A stretch of DNA of 64,000 bases from Clostridium sp. 1001271st1 H5 (lineage in GTDB: Bacteria; Bacillota; Clostridia; Lachnospirales; Lachnospiraceae): the NCBI RefSeq assembly GCF_005845215.1, contig NZ_SPHO01000023.1:19694-83693 (forward strand), written 5' to 3'. Below the pieces are notes generated by a model. That model ran no database searches. It was not told the origin of the DNA and saw only the letters and a list, made by a program, of their open reading frames with translations. The translations under genes and the position numbers were made by a program. Positions 1 to 9,160 of this stretch are shown piece after piece. Numbering within the stretch: the first letter of the stretch is position 1; every line of letters begins with the position of its first letter.

Positions 1-1
1 T

Positions 2-1726
2 ACAGGCTCTGCCTATAAATCATGGGAAGACGGCAGCTGGAAGACCGAACCGATTATACTTGGGCCCACATCAGACGGAATTGATTTCTCCTATGAAATA
101 TTAAATTCAAATTATAAGAACTTTGAGGCAGTCATAGAGGTCACTATAGGGGAAGATGTGGATGCCGATGAACTGAATATTAATCTAGATGATTACATTA
201 TGGAAGAAATCATACCTAATATAGATGATTACATGTGGAATCAGACACAGGGCGGTGATAAGTACCAATTTAATGTAAAAATCATAAATAAGTCCCAGGT
301 TGATTATCAGTATAAAGATAACAGCTTTGTTTATACGATTCTCAATAATGGTGAGAACACTGGCTTCTATTCATATACTGGTCAGGCCATTCCAAAAGGT
401 ACTGTGATATGGAATATGGGGAATACGGCCATGGCATCTCTGTTTAACTGTATGGTAGACAGGGTTCCTTCCTACAGCAAATGGAACCTGAATGAATTCC
501 GTTTTACGGATTCAAAAGGAATGACCCATGATTATAATGGAACTGGTGATTTGGTTCAGTATTACCTTGACTTTTACAATGACAGGTATGATTTGCAGGC
601 AAAACAGCTTGACCAGTTTCCGGATTATGTCATAGCTGAGATTATAGGATTCAATCCGAATCCTAACTGGGATACAGGGTTTCAGGGCCAGACATTGGGT
701 GGACGCGCATCGGATTTTGAATTAGCTGAAGCGGCATATAACTTTTTCTATAATTCATGTCTGCGGTTATTTGTCAATACAGACAGCTATAACAGGGACG
801 GATTGGACCAGTATTATAAAGACAGCGTGGATTCTGCAACCTATTCTCTTGGAAGCCATATGCGCAGCTACAATGAGAATGGCACAACGGTTATGGAGCC
901 ATACTTTTCAAGTGCATTTTCCACCATTAAATCCGGGTCTTCCAATGCACTGGAGAATAATATAGTCATGGCTTTGGATGGCGACTATACGACTGATGCA
1001 TATCAGGTCAGCTTTTTTGGATTTACATTTGGTTTCCAATTGCAAAAACCAGCGCCGGCAACAGGAACCGTTCTATTTAATGGTGAGAAAGTATTATCCG
1101 GCCGTGAGTTTACGGCGGAGGATGAATTTACCTTTTCCTTGAAAAAGAATGGTTCTGAGGTTGACAGAATTACCATTAAGCCGTTAGAAAGCGCCAGGTT
1201 TAGATTGACGGATAACCTTGCAGCGGACGAATTGGGAACACAAGCAGTGTACTCTATCTCAGAAGTGGGCGGCGGTACCACGGTCAAAGAGGTTTCTTAC
1301 GATAATACGGTTTACCAGGGGACGTATGATATTACTCTGGATGAATCAAATAACAGATTGATTGCCGTGCATGTTGGCGGAAGTAATCTGGACCAGGGAG
1401 TGGTTTTTACAAATGTTTACAGCCATAATTCCACGCCGGACACCCCTGGGGGAGGCGGAAGCAGCGGCGGCGGAGGCGGCGGCAACTCAGGCGGTCACCG
1501 TACCACTCCGGAAACCGGCGGCCCGGGAATAACCATTAATCCGGAGGAAGTGCCGCTGGCATCCCTTCCAGATACACCTGTTTTCATTGACGAAGAAGAA
1601 GTGCCGCTGGCTCCATTGCCGAAAACCGGTCAGGGTTCTGCGGTAACCACATTTACCATGTTGTTGTCTGGTTTGCTCCTGGTTCTGACAGCTTTAGGTA
1701 AGAAAAGAAAAGAAGAATCGGTCTGA
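2..1726 (+). CDS. LPXTG cell-wall-anchored surface protein (5' partial)
   Basis: The frame is open from base 2, so the start lies before the window; a GTG at 158 is inside the open frame and is not needed as a start. The C-terminal half has a pilin-like isopeptide/SpaA-type beta domain (about 1060-1430, ending in VFTNVY), then a glycine/serine-rich linker (about 1447-1500), a proline/glutamate spacer with two similar EEVPLA segments, the sortase motif LPKTG (1616-1630), a hydrophobic helix and a KKRKEE tail. Sortase A would link it covalently to peptidoglycan. The N-terminal roughly 300 residues of the visible part are not recognised. An adhesin or minor pilin role is inferred from architecture. 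No sortase gene is visible. Confidence 0.85.
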   Translation, partial: TGSAYKSWEDGSWKTEPIILGPTSDGIDFSYEILNSNYKNFEAVIEVTIGEDVDADELNINLDDYIMEEIIPNIDDYMWNQTQGGDKYQFNVKIINKSQVDYQYKDNSFVYTILNNGENTGFYSYTGQAIPKGTVIWNMGNTAMASLFNCMVDRVPSYSKWNLNEFRFTDSKGMTHDYNGTGDLVQYYLDFYNDRYDLQAKQLDQFPDYVIAEIIGFNPNPNWDTGFQGQTLGGRASDFELAEAAYNFFYNSCLRLFVNTDSYNRDGLDQYYKDSVDSATYSLGSHMRSYNENGTTVMEPYFSSAFSTIKSGSSNALENNIVMALDGDYTTDAYQVSFFGFTFGFQLQKPAPATGTVLFNGEKVLSGREFTAEDEFTFSLKKNGSEVDRITIKPLESARFRLTDNLAADELGTQAVYSISEVGGGTTVKEVSYDNTVYQGTYDITLDESNNRLIAVHVGGSNLDQGVVFTNVYSHNSTPDTPGGGGSSGGGGGGNSGGHRTTPETGGPGITINPEEVPLASLPDTPVFIDEEEVPLAPLPKTGQGSAVTTFTMLLSGLLLVLTALGKKRKEESV

Positions 1727-1825
1727 TGTCTTGGCAAAGGCGGTGGAGTAGGTGGTTTCAAGCCAGGAGCGGTACTAAGTGCGTAAAGAAATGTCTGTAA
1801 ATGCGAATCTTTTAAGATAATAACT

Positions 1826-1857
1826 GGGCTGAAAGTTCCTTTTTGGGCTTTCAGCCC
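1826..1857 (+). terminator. Rho-independent terminator after surface protein
   Basis: A perfect 10-bp stem (1826-1835 with 1848-1857, GGGCTGAAAG/CTTTCAGCCC) around a T-rich loop lies 100 bp after the stop codon and is followed by a T/A-rich stretch. Confidence 0.7.
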
Positions 1858-1891
1858 TTGCTTTATATATAACACCAACTACAGTTGCATG

Positions 1892-2066
1892 TTAAGGGAC
1901 AATAGACGGGCTTTCCTTTGCCAGCTCCATCATATTATCTGTAATACGCTCCATCAAAGTATAGCGTTCAAATTCGGCAACCACTGCAAATAAATGACCT
2001 AAAAGAAATATTTCCGACGTGGAAATAATATTGAAAACTTCAGACCTAAATTGAGGTTCATGATTG
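1892..2066 (-). pseudogene. Serine recombinase remnant
   Basis: Read on the minus strand this stretch gives a short open segment with AEFER, MERITDN and MMELAK. It resembles the part of large serine recombinases that follows the catalytic domain (E.ER..I.ERI.DNM.ELAK). It ends at a stop at 1892-1894. No catalytic serine region and no DNA-binding C-terminal domain are present, so it is a fragment. It lies close to the 3' end of ssrA, a common integration neighbourhood. The family call rests on about 40 residues and is tentative. Confidence 0.4.
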
Positions 2067-2239
2067 CATATGATATACTGAGCGTAACATGTGTAATGGA
2101 TTTTGCTGCAACAAAAGAGAGAAGATATGCCTTACGTTTGGGTGCACAATAGACGATATTATGGAAATCACACCAAGCATAGAAGATAGATGAAATTTTT
2201 ATTGAGCTGTAACGACATAAATTTCAGGAGATACAAGGA

Positions 2240-2611
2240 ATGGAATTAGGATGGATTGATTTTTCAAAAACAGAGTGAAGTAAAGTTTTTGATTATGTGA
2301 AATCCACTCCATATCTTATGTCATTTATGCGTGATTATCAGTTAAAACGCTATATTGAAAAATACTTTGCTTAACATCCTGATGAAATCAACAAAGTTAA
2401 TAAAGATACTTTTTGGCTTAAGAGAAGAACACTTGACCGATATGATAAAGTATCGAATAACAATGCCCGGCTTGAAAGAGTTATGTCACATATATTTAAA
2501 GATAATGCAGAGCTTCTTTTGTGGGTTCCTCCGGCACGTCCGTATTATCAGCCGCAGGGTGTATTTAATGGGGGACCCTTAAAGGCCCCTCATTTATTAA
2601 CTTTTTGTTAG
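2240..2611 (+). pseudogene. Decayed gene with two in-frame stops (DUF6361-like start)
   Basis: One frame from ATG 2240 to TAG 2609-2611 reads as protein-like sequence (MELGWIDFSK at the start, later LLLWVPPARPYY) but contains TGA at 2276-2278 and TAA at 2372-2374. The opening GWIDFS resembles DUF6361 proteins, a family often found in accessory regions. The rest is not recognised. The two stops and the lack of a continuous alternative frame mark it as a pseudogene. Confidence 0.45.
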
Positions 2612-2694
2612 ATTTCATATTGTGGTTCGTGTTGTGCCTTATCATAAAAACGCACATTTTTCATTAGATTTGCAACATAATATATGTGATTAAA

Positions 2695-2740
2695 TAAATG
2701 AAAAAAGTACGTATTTACGTTGTTTTCCGCAAATACGTAC
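2695..2740 (-). terminator. ssrA terminator
   Basis: On the minus strand, a perfect 10-bp stem (2731-2740 with 2707-2716, GTACGTATTT) is followed by a run of six T (complement of 2701-2706). It starts about 12 nt after the tmRNA 3' end. Confidence 0.85.
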
Positions 2741-2751
2741 TTCTCAAAAAA

Positions 2752-3088
2752 TGGAGCTGAGGGGAATCGAACCCCTGTCCGAAAATCAATTCCCTGTTCT
2801 TCTACTATCATAGTCCTTTATTTGACATTCCCTCTGCCATCAGAGAAAGGACACCCGGATGGTTTCAGTAGCTTCATGATACGCCCATATGCTCAAAGCT
2901 TTGCATACGTCGTTTCCCACATAGTCGATGCCAGGGTCTTAAAGTGCGGGTGCTCTAAGTCTGACAGCTGCCATTAGGCAGCGATTGCTAATTCGTCGTT
3001 AGCGTTTATATTTATTTTTGCCATTTAACCCATCGCATGGGGATAGCTTCACCAGCTGCATGACCCCCGTCGAAACCAGTACAACCCC
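2752..3088 (-). ncRNA. ssrA: Transfer-messenger RNA
   Basis: tmRNA rescues stalled ribosomes and tags the nascent chain for proteolysis. The 5' end reads GGGGUUG (complement of 3082-3088) and pairs with CAGCUCC at the 3' end (2753-2759) as the acceptor stem. The conserved GGTTTCGACGGGGGTC block follows the 5' end, and the T-arm GGTTCGATTCCCC is present near the 3' end. CCA is not encoded. The tag reading frame, about 3024-2976 in minus orientation, starts at a GCA resume codon and reads AKINI NANDELAIAA then TAA. The length of about 337 nt is normal. Confidence 0.93.
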
Positions 3089-3143
3089 TGAATACTCAGT
3101 GCTGCGCTTACCTGGTATGCTAACGAAATCCTGCGCTCACTCT

Positions 3144-3172
3144 ATATTAGCAGTTTCCGGCGCCGCTGTCAA
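3144..3172 (-). promoter_or_regulatory. ssrA promoter
   Basis: Minus-strand TTGACA (3167-3172), 17-bp spacer, TAATAT (3144-3149). This gives a leader of roughly 50 nt before the mature tmRNA 5' end, consistent with 5' processing by RNase P. Confidence 0.75.
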
Positions 3173-3421
3173 GGGCAGTGATGAAATATGATAGATATGG
3201 ACAGTCTGGATAACAATGGCTGCCTCAGGACAGATATGGCCGGAGCTCCGGATGGGGCCGGACATAAATTCGTATAAACTTTGTAATGAAACATACCCCT
3301 ATAATTAAGAGAAAAGAAATACCAGAATCCCCTCTTTCTGGTAATATAAGGATAGGGCATATTTGTATGCTCCGCATCATATGAATAGATTCCGGTGATA
3401 ACGGAAAAGAGGGAGGCAATC

Positions 3422-4198
3422 ATGAAACATAATATGAAGAAGACAGTATACGCAGCAGGACTCAGTGCGGCAGTGGCGGCCGCAGCCTTAGGGCTTGGCG
3501 GCTGTGCGGCCGGGACACAGATTCCGGACACCCTGAAGGTGCAGAATATTGGCGCGGCGGAGAATGTAATTACAGTAACAGGCCGCGAGGAGGTAAAGGT
3601 GGTGCCGGATATGGCACAGATTGAGTACGCTGTCTATACCAGGGAAGATACGGCTGCTGCATGCCAGGAGAAGAACGCCCAGGACCTGAACGCAGCCATT
3701 GAGACATTGAAGGGACTTGGGGTTGAGGAGACTTCCATACAGACATCCTCCTATGGTCTGAGCCCCATCCGTAACTGGAATTCCGATAGACAGGAGATAA
3801 CCGGCTATGAGATGACCACCAGCCTGACTGTGTCCGACATTCCCATTGACAATGCAGGTACCATTATCACAAAATCAGTGGCAGCAGGCGTCAATGGCAT
3901 TAATTCCGTCAGCTATTTTTCCAGCAGCTATGATGCCAGCTACCAGGAGGCGCTGAAGGGAGCCATGGCTGTTGCCCAGGCCAAAGCACAGGCCCTGGCA
4001 GAGGCCAGCGGGAAGACACTGGCAGGCGTGGTTCACGCAGAGGAATTTGGCTATCGGCCGGAGACACGATATGCCTCCTATAATTCAGGCGGCTCTGCCA
4101 AAATGGCGGCGGCAGTGGAAGATGCAGCTGCTCCTGTTATGCCGGGCCAGGTCAGCGTGGAAGCCCAGGTAACGGTTTCCTATGAGCTGAACGAATAG
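3422..4198 (+). CDS. SIMPL (DUF541) domain lipoprotein
   Basis: 258 residues. The start at 3422 is chosen over an in-frame GTG at 3395 because GGGAGG sits 7 nt before it and a signal peptide begins there. The hydrophobic alanine-rich leader ends in a lipobox LGGC (residues 25-28), so a membrane-anchored lipoprotein is expected. The SIMPL domain follows with the typical VITVTGREEVKVVPD opening, the alternating LTVSDI strand, and an AKAQA.ALAEASG helix. SIMPL proteins are periplasmic or surface proteins of poorly defined function. The gene stands alone, divergent from ssrA. Confidence 0.85.
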   Translation: MKHNMKKTVYAAGLSAAVAAAALGLGGCAAGTQIPDTLKVQNIGAAENVITVTGREEVKVVPDMAQIEYAVYTREDTAAACQEKNAQDLNAAIETLKGLGVEETSIQTSSYGLSPIRNWNSDRQEITGYEMTTSLTVSDIPIDNAGTIITKSVAAGVNGINSVSYFSSSYDASYQEALKGAMAVAQAKAQALAEASGKTLAGVVHAEEFGYRPETRYASYNSGGSAKMAAAVEDAAAPVMPGQVSVEAQVTVSYELNE

Positions 4199-4371
4199 AT
4201 TATATTGAATCTGCCGGATGAAAAATAAATAAAGTGTTGCAGCGGATATACCCCGGAATCAGTATCATATAACATGATGCGGTACTGTTTCCGGGGATAT
4301 TTGTCATTGATATTTAGGCATAAATATATTATTATTATTTTATAGTCTAATGAAGACAGGGGTACTATGAG

Positions 4372-6639
4372 ATGACAACTGCAGATTGCAGAGGAAATGG
4401 CCGCAGGGATACGCTGCTTCCTATCATACTGTGTTTATGTTTTATTGCCAGCAGTATTATTTTTCTTGTACAGATGATTCTGAAAAGCCAGAAGGAGAAC
4501 GTGGCATACCTGTATGATGCCGCGAATCAGACAAGGACATCCATTATAAAACAGATTGAGGGAGACTGGCAGACACTGGAGGGACTGGCTGTAAGTCTGA
4601 GGGATTTGGTAATCCTGGATGAGAACCAGATTATGACCATATTAAAGGATATAAATGAGGAGAATGCTTTTATCCGGATGGGCTACGCGGATGTCCGCGG
4701 CAATGCGCGCATGGTGGACATGAACGGCAATGTCCAGGAGGTTAATCTCAGCGGAATGGAGTTCTTTGAGAAGGCTCTGCAGGGGGAAAAGAGCATATCC
4801 GATACATTTGCGGACCCGCAGGATGCCAGTGGATATATCAATTACTTTGGTGTCAGGATTAATGACAGTAAAGGTAATGTCAGAGGCATACTCTGTGCGG
4901 TCCATTCAGCTGTCATACTGAGGGAGATTATCGACGCGCCGGTTCTTAAGGGGGCTGGTTATTCCAATATCCTGGATGACGATGGTAATTATGTGCTTAA
5001 GACCATTAAGACATATGAGGGAGACATCCTTCCTGAAAATAGAACAAAGATTGCAGAAGTCATAAAGAAAGAGGGCAGCGGTGATTTTATTCTTACAGAC
5101 AGGCAGGGAATCAGGCAGATGCTGGTTATCCTTCCCATTATTGAGGGGCAGTGGTACCAGGTAAGCATGGTGCCTGTGGATGTGCTGCGTTCCAGCTACA
5201 TCCAGACAGCAGGAGGTATCATGACCATTATCGTGGTGGCCTGCGGCCTGTTTATATGGCTGATGAGCAGACAGCAGAGGATGGCTGTGAATAACCAGAA
5301 GATGCTGATGAAGCTGGCTTACAGCGATTCCCTTACAGGTCTGCGCAATTTTGCGGGCTTTAAGCGGGAGGCGGAGATACTCCTTAACCGTCCTGAACTG
5401 GCCCGTTCTGAGCTGCCCGCCTATGTGCTCTGGTATGGTGACCTGAGGAATTTCAAACTGATTAATGATGTGCTTGGGTATGAGGAAGGGGACCGGCTGC
5501 TCAGGCTGGTGGCGGAATTCCTCAGAACAGTGGAAAGCCCCGACCGTATCAGCTGCCGCATAGCAGCTGATAACTTTGCCGGCATAACCCGGTGCGTGGA
5601 TATGGAAGCGCTGGACAGAGGGCTTTGTCAGCTTAAGGAGTATATGAGAAATTCGGGTATGGACGAGCAGCCCTTCATGGAGATTCCCGTGGGCGTCTAC
5701 CGCTTCCGTCCGGGAGATGAGAAACAGTCCCTGGATGTGCTGGTGAATTATGCCAACATGGCCCATAAGATAGCAAAGGAAAGACCGGGAACCTCCTATG
5801 TGTTCTATGATGACGGCATCCGCAGGCGCATGCTGGAGGATTCCGCCCTGGAGTCTGAGGCTGAGGCAGCTATGGAGAACCAGGAATTCATGCTCTATAT
5901 GCAGCCCAAGATTGATATACAGAACGGGAACCGGATTACCGGTGCAGAAGTGCTGGTCCGCTGGCTCAGTCCAAGACGGGGGCTGATACCGCCCGGTGAT
6001 TTCATCCCATTGTTTGAAAAAAGTGAGCTTATTGTAAAACTGGACCGCTATATGTTCGAACATGCATGCCGCTGGTACCGGATTTATCTGGAACAGGGCA
6101 AAAGGCCAGTGAGCCTGGCAATTAATGTATCAAAGGCCGGTCTGTTCCAGAACGACTTTGTGGATTACTACACGGGCATCAAGGACAAATATTCTATACC
6201 GGATGGTTTTCTGGAACTGGAGTTTACGGAAAGTATCCTGGCTGCTGACACGGAATTATTTGCGGAACTGGTGGTTAACCTGAATGCGCACGGTTTCATC
6301 TGCTCGCTGGATGATTTTGGCTCGGGATACAGTTCCCTTAACCTGCTGAAGAACCTGCCTATCGACGTGCTGAAGCTGGACATCCTGTTTTTCCACAAGA
6401 GCCGGGATATCAGGCGGGAGCGTATTGTTGTGTCCAATGTCATTAACATGGCCAGAGAATTGAATATAAAGACCATTGCAGAGGGCGTGGAGGATATGGA
6501 CACCGTGGAATTCCTCAGGGATGCAGGCTGCAATGTGATTCAGGGGTATGTTTTTGCAAAGCCCATGCCGCAGGAGGATTTTGAACACCTGCTGACGAAA
6601 TACCAGGACGGGCCTTTTGGAGGCATGGATGATAAATAG
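4372..6639 (+). CDS. Membrane sensor with degenerate GGDEF and EAL domains
   Basis: 755 residues. TM1 is at about 15-36, an extracytoplasmic Cache-like sensor domain at 40-275, and TM2 at about 280-300. The GGDEF domain (about 315-475) carries AADNF at residues 398-402 instead of GGDEF, so diguanylate cyclase activity is unlikely. The EAL domain (about 490-745) has EVL in place of EAL but keeps the catalytic glutamate. It also keeps INVSKAG, ELEFTES, DDFGSGYSSL, KLD and AEGVED, so it probably hydrolyses c-di-GMP. It would couple an external ligand to second-messenger turnover. The ATG at 4372 is used because the earlier ATG at 4367 meets a stop at once. It is monocistronic. Confidence 0.88.
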   Translation: MTTADCRGNGRRDTLLPIILCLCFIASSIIFLVQMILKSQKENVAYLYDAANQTRTSIIKQIEGDWQTLEGLAVSLRDLVILDENQIMTILKDINEENAFIRMGYADVRGNARMVDMNGNVQEVNLSGMEFFEKALQGEKSISDTFADPQDASGYINYFGVRINDSKGNVRGILCAVHSAVILREIIDAPVLKGAGYSNILDDDGNYVLKTIKTYEGDILPENRTKIAEVIKKEGSGDFILTDRQGIRQMLVILPIIEGQWYQVSMVPVDVLRSSYIQTAGGIMTIIVVACGLFIWLMSRQQRMAVNNQKMLMKLAYSDSLTGLRNFAGFKREAEILLNRPELARSELPAYVLWYGDLRNFKLINDVLGYEEGDRLLRLVAEFLRTVESPDRISCRIAADNFAGITRCVDMEALDRGLCQLKEYMRNSGMDEQPFMEIPVGVYRFRPGDEKQSLDVLVNYANMAHKIAKERPGTSYVFYDDGIRRRMLEDSALESEAEAAMENQEFMLYMQPKIDIQNGNRITGAEVLVRWLSPRRGLIPPGDFIPLFEKSELIVKLDRYMFEHACRWYRIYLEQGKRPVSLAINVSKAGLFQNDFVDYYTGIKDKYSIPDGFLELEFTESILAADTELFAELVVNLNAHGFICSLDDFGSGYSSLNLLKNLPIDVLKLDILFFHKSRDIRRERIVVSNVINMARELNIKTIAEGVEDMDTVEFLRDAGCNVIQGYVFAKPMPQEDFEHLLTKYQDGPFGGMDDK

Positions 6640-6651
6640 ATAGGATAAATC

Positions 6652-6698
6652 AAATGAAAAACGGACCATCCCGCCAGGGGACAGTCCGTTTTTCATTT
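6652..6698. terminator. Bidirectional terminator between convergent genes
   Basis: A perfect 15-bp inverted repeat (6652-6666 with 6684-6698) has an A-run on one arm and a T-run on the other, so it serves both the EAL gene and the permease gene. Confidence 0.9.
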
Positions 6699-6718
6699 AT
6701 ACCATTACAATAGCAGGA

Positions 6719-8065
6719 TTAATTCTTTTTTACTTTACCGGTATCCTTCGGAAGGGTGACATTCAACAGGATAGCCACCAGCGTAGCGATGACAACCGGA
6801 GATTTTCCGAAGATTGTGGTAACCCATGTGGGGAATGCGGACAGGGATGCGGATGCCTGTGACACGCCCATTCCCAGGGCAGCTGCAAGACCTACAATGG
6901 AGGTATTGCGGTAGTTCATATCTTCCGTCATAACCAGCTTCATACCGGTCATGGCAATGGAAGCGAATACAGATACAGTCGCGCCGCCTAAGACCGCATA
7001 GGGAATCGTGGTCAGCAGGGCGGAGAATTTGGGGAACAGTCCGGCAACCAGTATAATCAGTGCGGAAAGCCCTAAGGTCACGCGGTTAACAACCTTGGTG
7101 GTAGCCACGATACCTACGTTCTGGCTGTAGGTGGCGGTTGGCAGACATCCCAGGAATGCACCTATGATGTTTGAGAAGCCATAGCCCAGGATAGCGCCGT
7201 GAAGCTCATTTGTGGTGGGCTCCCGGTCCAGACCTCCTGCCGTGGTGGCGGAGAAGTCACCGATGGCCTGCACGGAGTTGATGACAAACAGCAGTCCCAG
7301 GGCCACGCAGGCAGACGCCTCAAAGCTGATGCCGAAATGCATGACCTGAGGGAGCTGGAACATGCCGGATTCAGCCACATTGCCAAAGCTTACCATGCCA
7401 AAGAACATGGAAAAGATATAACCTGCAATCATGCCCATAAGGATGGACGCCAGTTTCAGGAATCCCTTGGCAAAATGGTTCAGCACAGTAACTACCACCA
7501 GAGTGAAGATGGCAACCACCCAGTTCTGCCATGCGCCGTAGGTGGGCTGGCCCGCGCCGCCTGCCATGTAGTTGATGGCAGTGGGGTAGAGGGACAGACC
7601 GATGGTGAACACAACCGTGCCTGCAATCAGAGGCGGGAAGAACTTTCGTATCTTCTTGATGGTAAGGCCTACGAGAATGGCGCAGACACCGCCTACAATC
7701 TGGGCTCCCAATATGGCCGGGATGCCGGACTGCTCCGCAATGGCCTGCATACTGGGAACATAGGCAAAGCTTACGCCCAGGATAACAGGAAGGCCGGCGC
7801 CCAGATGGAAACTGTTCTTATTGCCTATGGGAAAGAGCTGCAGCAGGGTGGCAAGGGCGGATACAACCAGGGAAGCCTGAATCAACAGAACCCTGTCTGC
7901 CGTGTCAATGCCTGCTGCGCCGGAAATTATGATGGCCGGCGTTACACAGCCCACAATCATGGCTACTACGTGCTGCAGGGCCAGGGGAATTGCCTGGCTC
8001 ATTTTTGGCACACCATCCAAATCAAACAGGGATGCGTGCTGTTTCACTGTATTGTCTGTATTCAT
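6719..8065 (-). CDS. NCS2 family purine/xanthine permease
   Basis: 448 residues, a multi-pass membrane protein of the nucleobase-cation symporter-2 family, which includes E. coli XanQ and the urate carrier YgfU. Visible family signatures include the early QHVVAMIVG segment and the glycine-rich TTAGGLDREPT.NELHG.I.GYG region, which matches the NCS2 motif near TM8-9. It is the last gene of the minus-strand purine operon, 15 bp after carbamate kinase. It most likely imports xanthine, uric acid or a related purine for this pathway. The exact substrate cannot be read from sequence. Confidence 0.9.
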   Translation of the reverse strand: MNTDNTVKQHASLFDLDGVPKMSQAIPLALQHVVAMIVGCVTPAIIISGAAGIDTADRVLLIQASLVVSALATLLQLFPIGNKNSFHLGAGLPVILGVSFAYVPSMQAIAEQSGIPAILGAQIVGGVCAILVGLTIKKIRKFFPPLIAGTVVFTIGLSLYPTAINYMAGGAGQPTYGAWQNWVVAIFTLVVVTVLNHFAKGFLKLASILMGMIAGYIFSMFFGMVSFGNVAESGMFQLPQVMHFGISFEASACVALGLLFVINSVQAIGDFSATTAGGLDREPTTNELHGAILGYGFSNIIGAFLGCLPTATYSQNVGIVATTKVVNRVTLGLSALIILVAGLFPKFSALLTTIPYAVLGGATVSVFASIAMTGMKLVMTEDMNYRNTSIVGLAAALGMGVSQASASLSAFPTWVTTIFGKSPVVIATLVAILLNVTLPKDTGKVKKN

Positions 8066-8080
8066 ATATCATTGCCTCCT

Positions 8081-9031
8081 TTACGCTAAATGGATATGAG
8101 TACCGGTTTTTCCCTGGATACCGTCTTTTGCTTTTTCCAACAGCGTAATGAGGGCAGTGCGTCCTGGTTTTGATTCAGCAAATTTAACAGCAGCCTGAAC
8201 TTTGGGAAGCATGGAACCAGGGGCAAAATGTCCCTCTTTGATATATTCTCTTGCTTCTTCTGTGTCCAGGTCATCCAGCCACTTTTCTTCCGGCTTTCCG
8301 AAGTTAATAGCAACCTTTTCAACTGCAGTGAGAATAATCAGGAAATCAGCATTCAGATTCTCAGCTAACAGTTCACTGGCGAAGTCCTTGTCGATAACAG
8401 CGCTTGCGCCCTTTAAGTGGTTTCCCTGACGGGTAACCGGGATACCGCCGCCGCCGCAGGCAATTACCAGCTGTCCTGAGTCTACCAGGGAGCGGATAGC
8501 GCCGATTTCAACGATTTCAGCAGGCTTTGGAGATGCCACCACACGGCGGTAGCCGCGTCCGGAATCTTCCTTCATAATGTATCCGTACTTTTCCTCTGCA
8601 ATCCTGGCCTGTTCTTCTGTCATGAAGTGGCCGATTGGTTTGGAAGGAGCCTCAAAGGCAGGGTCGTCTGCATCCACGCGGACCTGGGTAATCATGGTTG
8701 CAACCGGAATATCATACATTTCGCGGTTATAGAGTTCCTCTCTCAAGGCATTCTGCAGGTCGTAGCCAATATAGGCCTGGCTCATAGCCACACAGACGGA
8801 GAGAGGGGTGTTTGGCTGGTTTGCGTCCTCGCGGCTCAGTGCAGCCATTGCATTGTTAATCATACCCACCTGAGGGCCGTTGCCATGGGCAACGATGACC
8901 TCGCAGCCTTCTTCAATAAGGTCTACGATGGCCTTGGCCGTAATCTTGACTGCTTTCATCTGCTCAGGAAGGGTATTGCCCAGTGCATTGCCGCCAAGGG
9001 CGATGACAATACGTTTTTTCTTGTTTTCCAT
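8081..9031 (-). CDS. arcC: Carbamate kinase
   Basis: 316 residues, the usual length. The N-terminus KRIVIALGGNALG and the HGNGPQVG segment are carbamate kinase signatures, and CGGGGIPV and AVIDKD are further conserved blocks. The enzyme transfers phosphate from carbamoyl phosphate to ADP, giving ATP, CO2 and ammonia. Here it sits directly after ygeW, as yqeA does in the E. coli purine cluster, so it is likely the energy-conserving step of purine ring breakdown. RBS AAAGGGG precedes the ATG. A terminator between it and ygeW suggests partial transcriptional uncoupling or its own promoter. Confidence 0.93.
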   Translation of the reverse strand: MENKKKRIVIALGGNALGNTLPEQMKAVKITAKAIVDLIEEGCEVIVAHGNGPQVGMINNAMAALSREDANQPNTPLSVCVAMSQAYIGYDLQNALREELYNREMYDIPVATMITQVRVDADDPAFEAPSKPIGHFMTEEQARIAEEKYGYIMKEDSGRGYRRVVASPKPAEIVEIGAIRSLVDSGQLVIACGGGGIPVTRQGNHLKGASAVIDKDFASELLAENLNADFLIILTAVEKVAINFGKPEEKWLDDLDTEEAREYIKEGHFAPGSMLPKVQAAVKFAESKPGRTALITLLEKAKDGIQGKTGTHIHLA

Positions 9032-9100
9032 AGTGATTTTCCCCTTTATAGGACGGGATATGAGGGTATCCCGCCGAGTTTTTGCATAATTTGAGACAAA

Positions 9101-9131
9101 AAGGGCTGCAGGACTCAGTCCGGCAGCCCTT
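9101..9131 (-). terminator. Terminator after ygeW
   Basis: A 9-bp stem AAGGGCTGC/GCAGCCCTT (9101-9109 with 9123-9131) is followed on the minus strand by TTTTTGTC. It lies in the gap before arcC. Confidence 0.75.
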
Positions 9132-9160
9132 ACATTGTATTACATGGTAAGATGAATGGT

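Noticed and set aside
4237..4310. Hairpin between the SIMPL and EAL genes
   Set aside because: CCCCGGAA/TTCCGGGG arms exist but have an imperfect base and no T-run, so a terminator call is not supported.
4906..6063. Long minus-strand open frame inside the EAL gene
   Set aside because: It is the antisense shadow of a clearly coding, motif-rich gene.
8066..8080. Purine riboswitch before the permease
   Set aside because: Only 15 bp separate it from arcC, too little for any aptamer, and no purine-riboswitch core was seen upstream of the operon.
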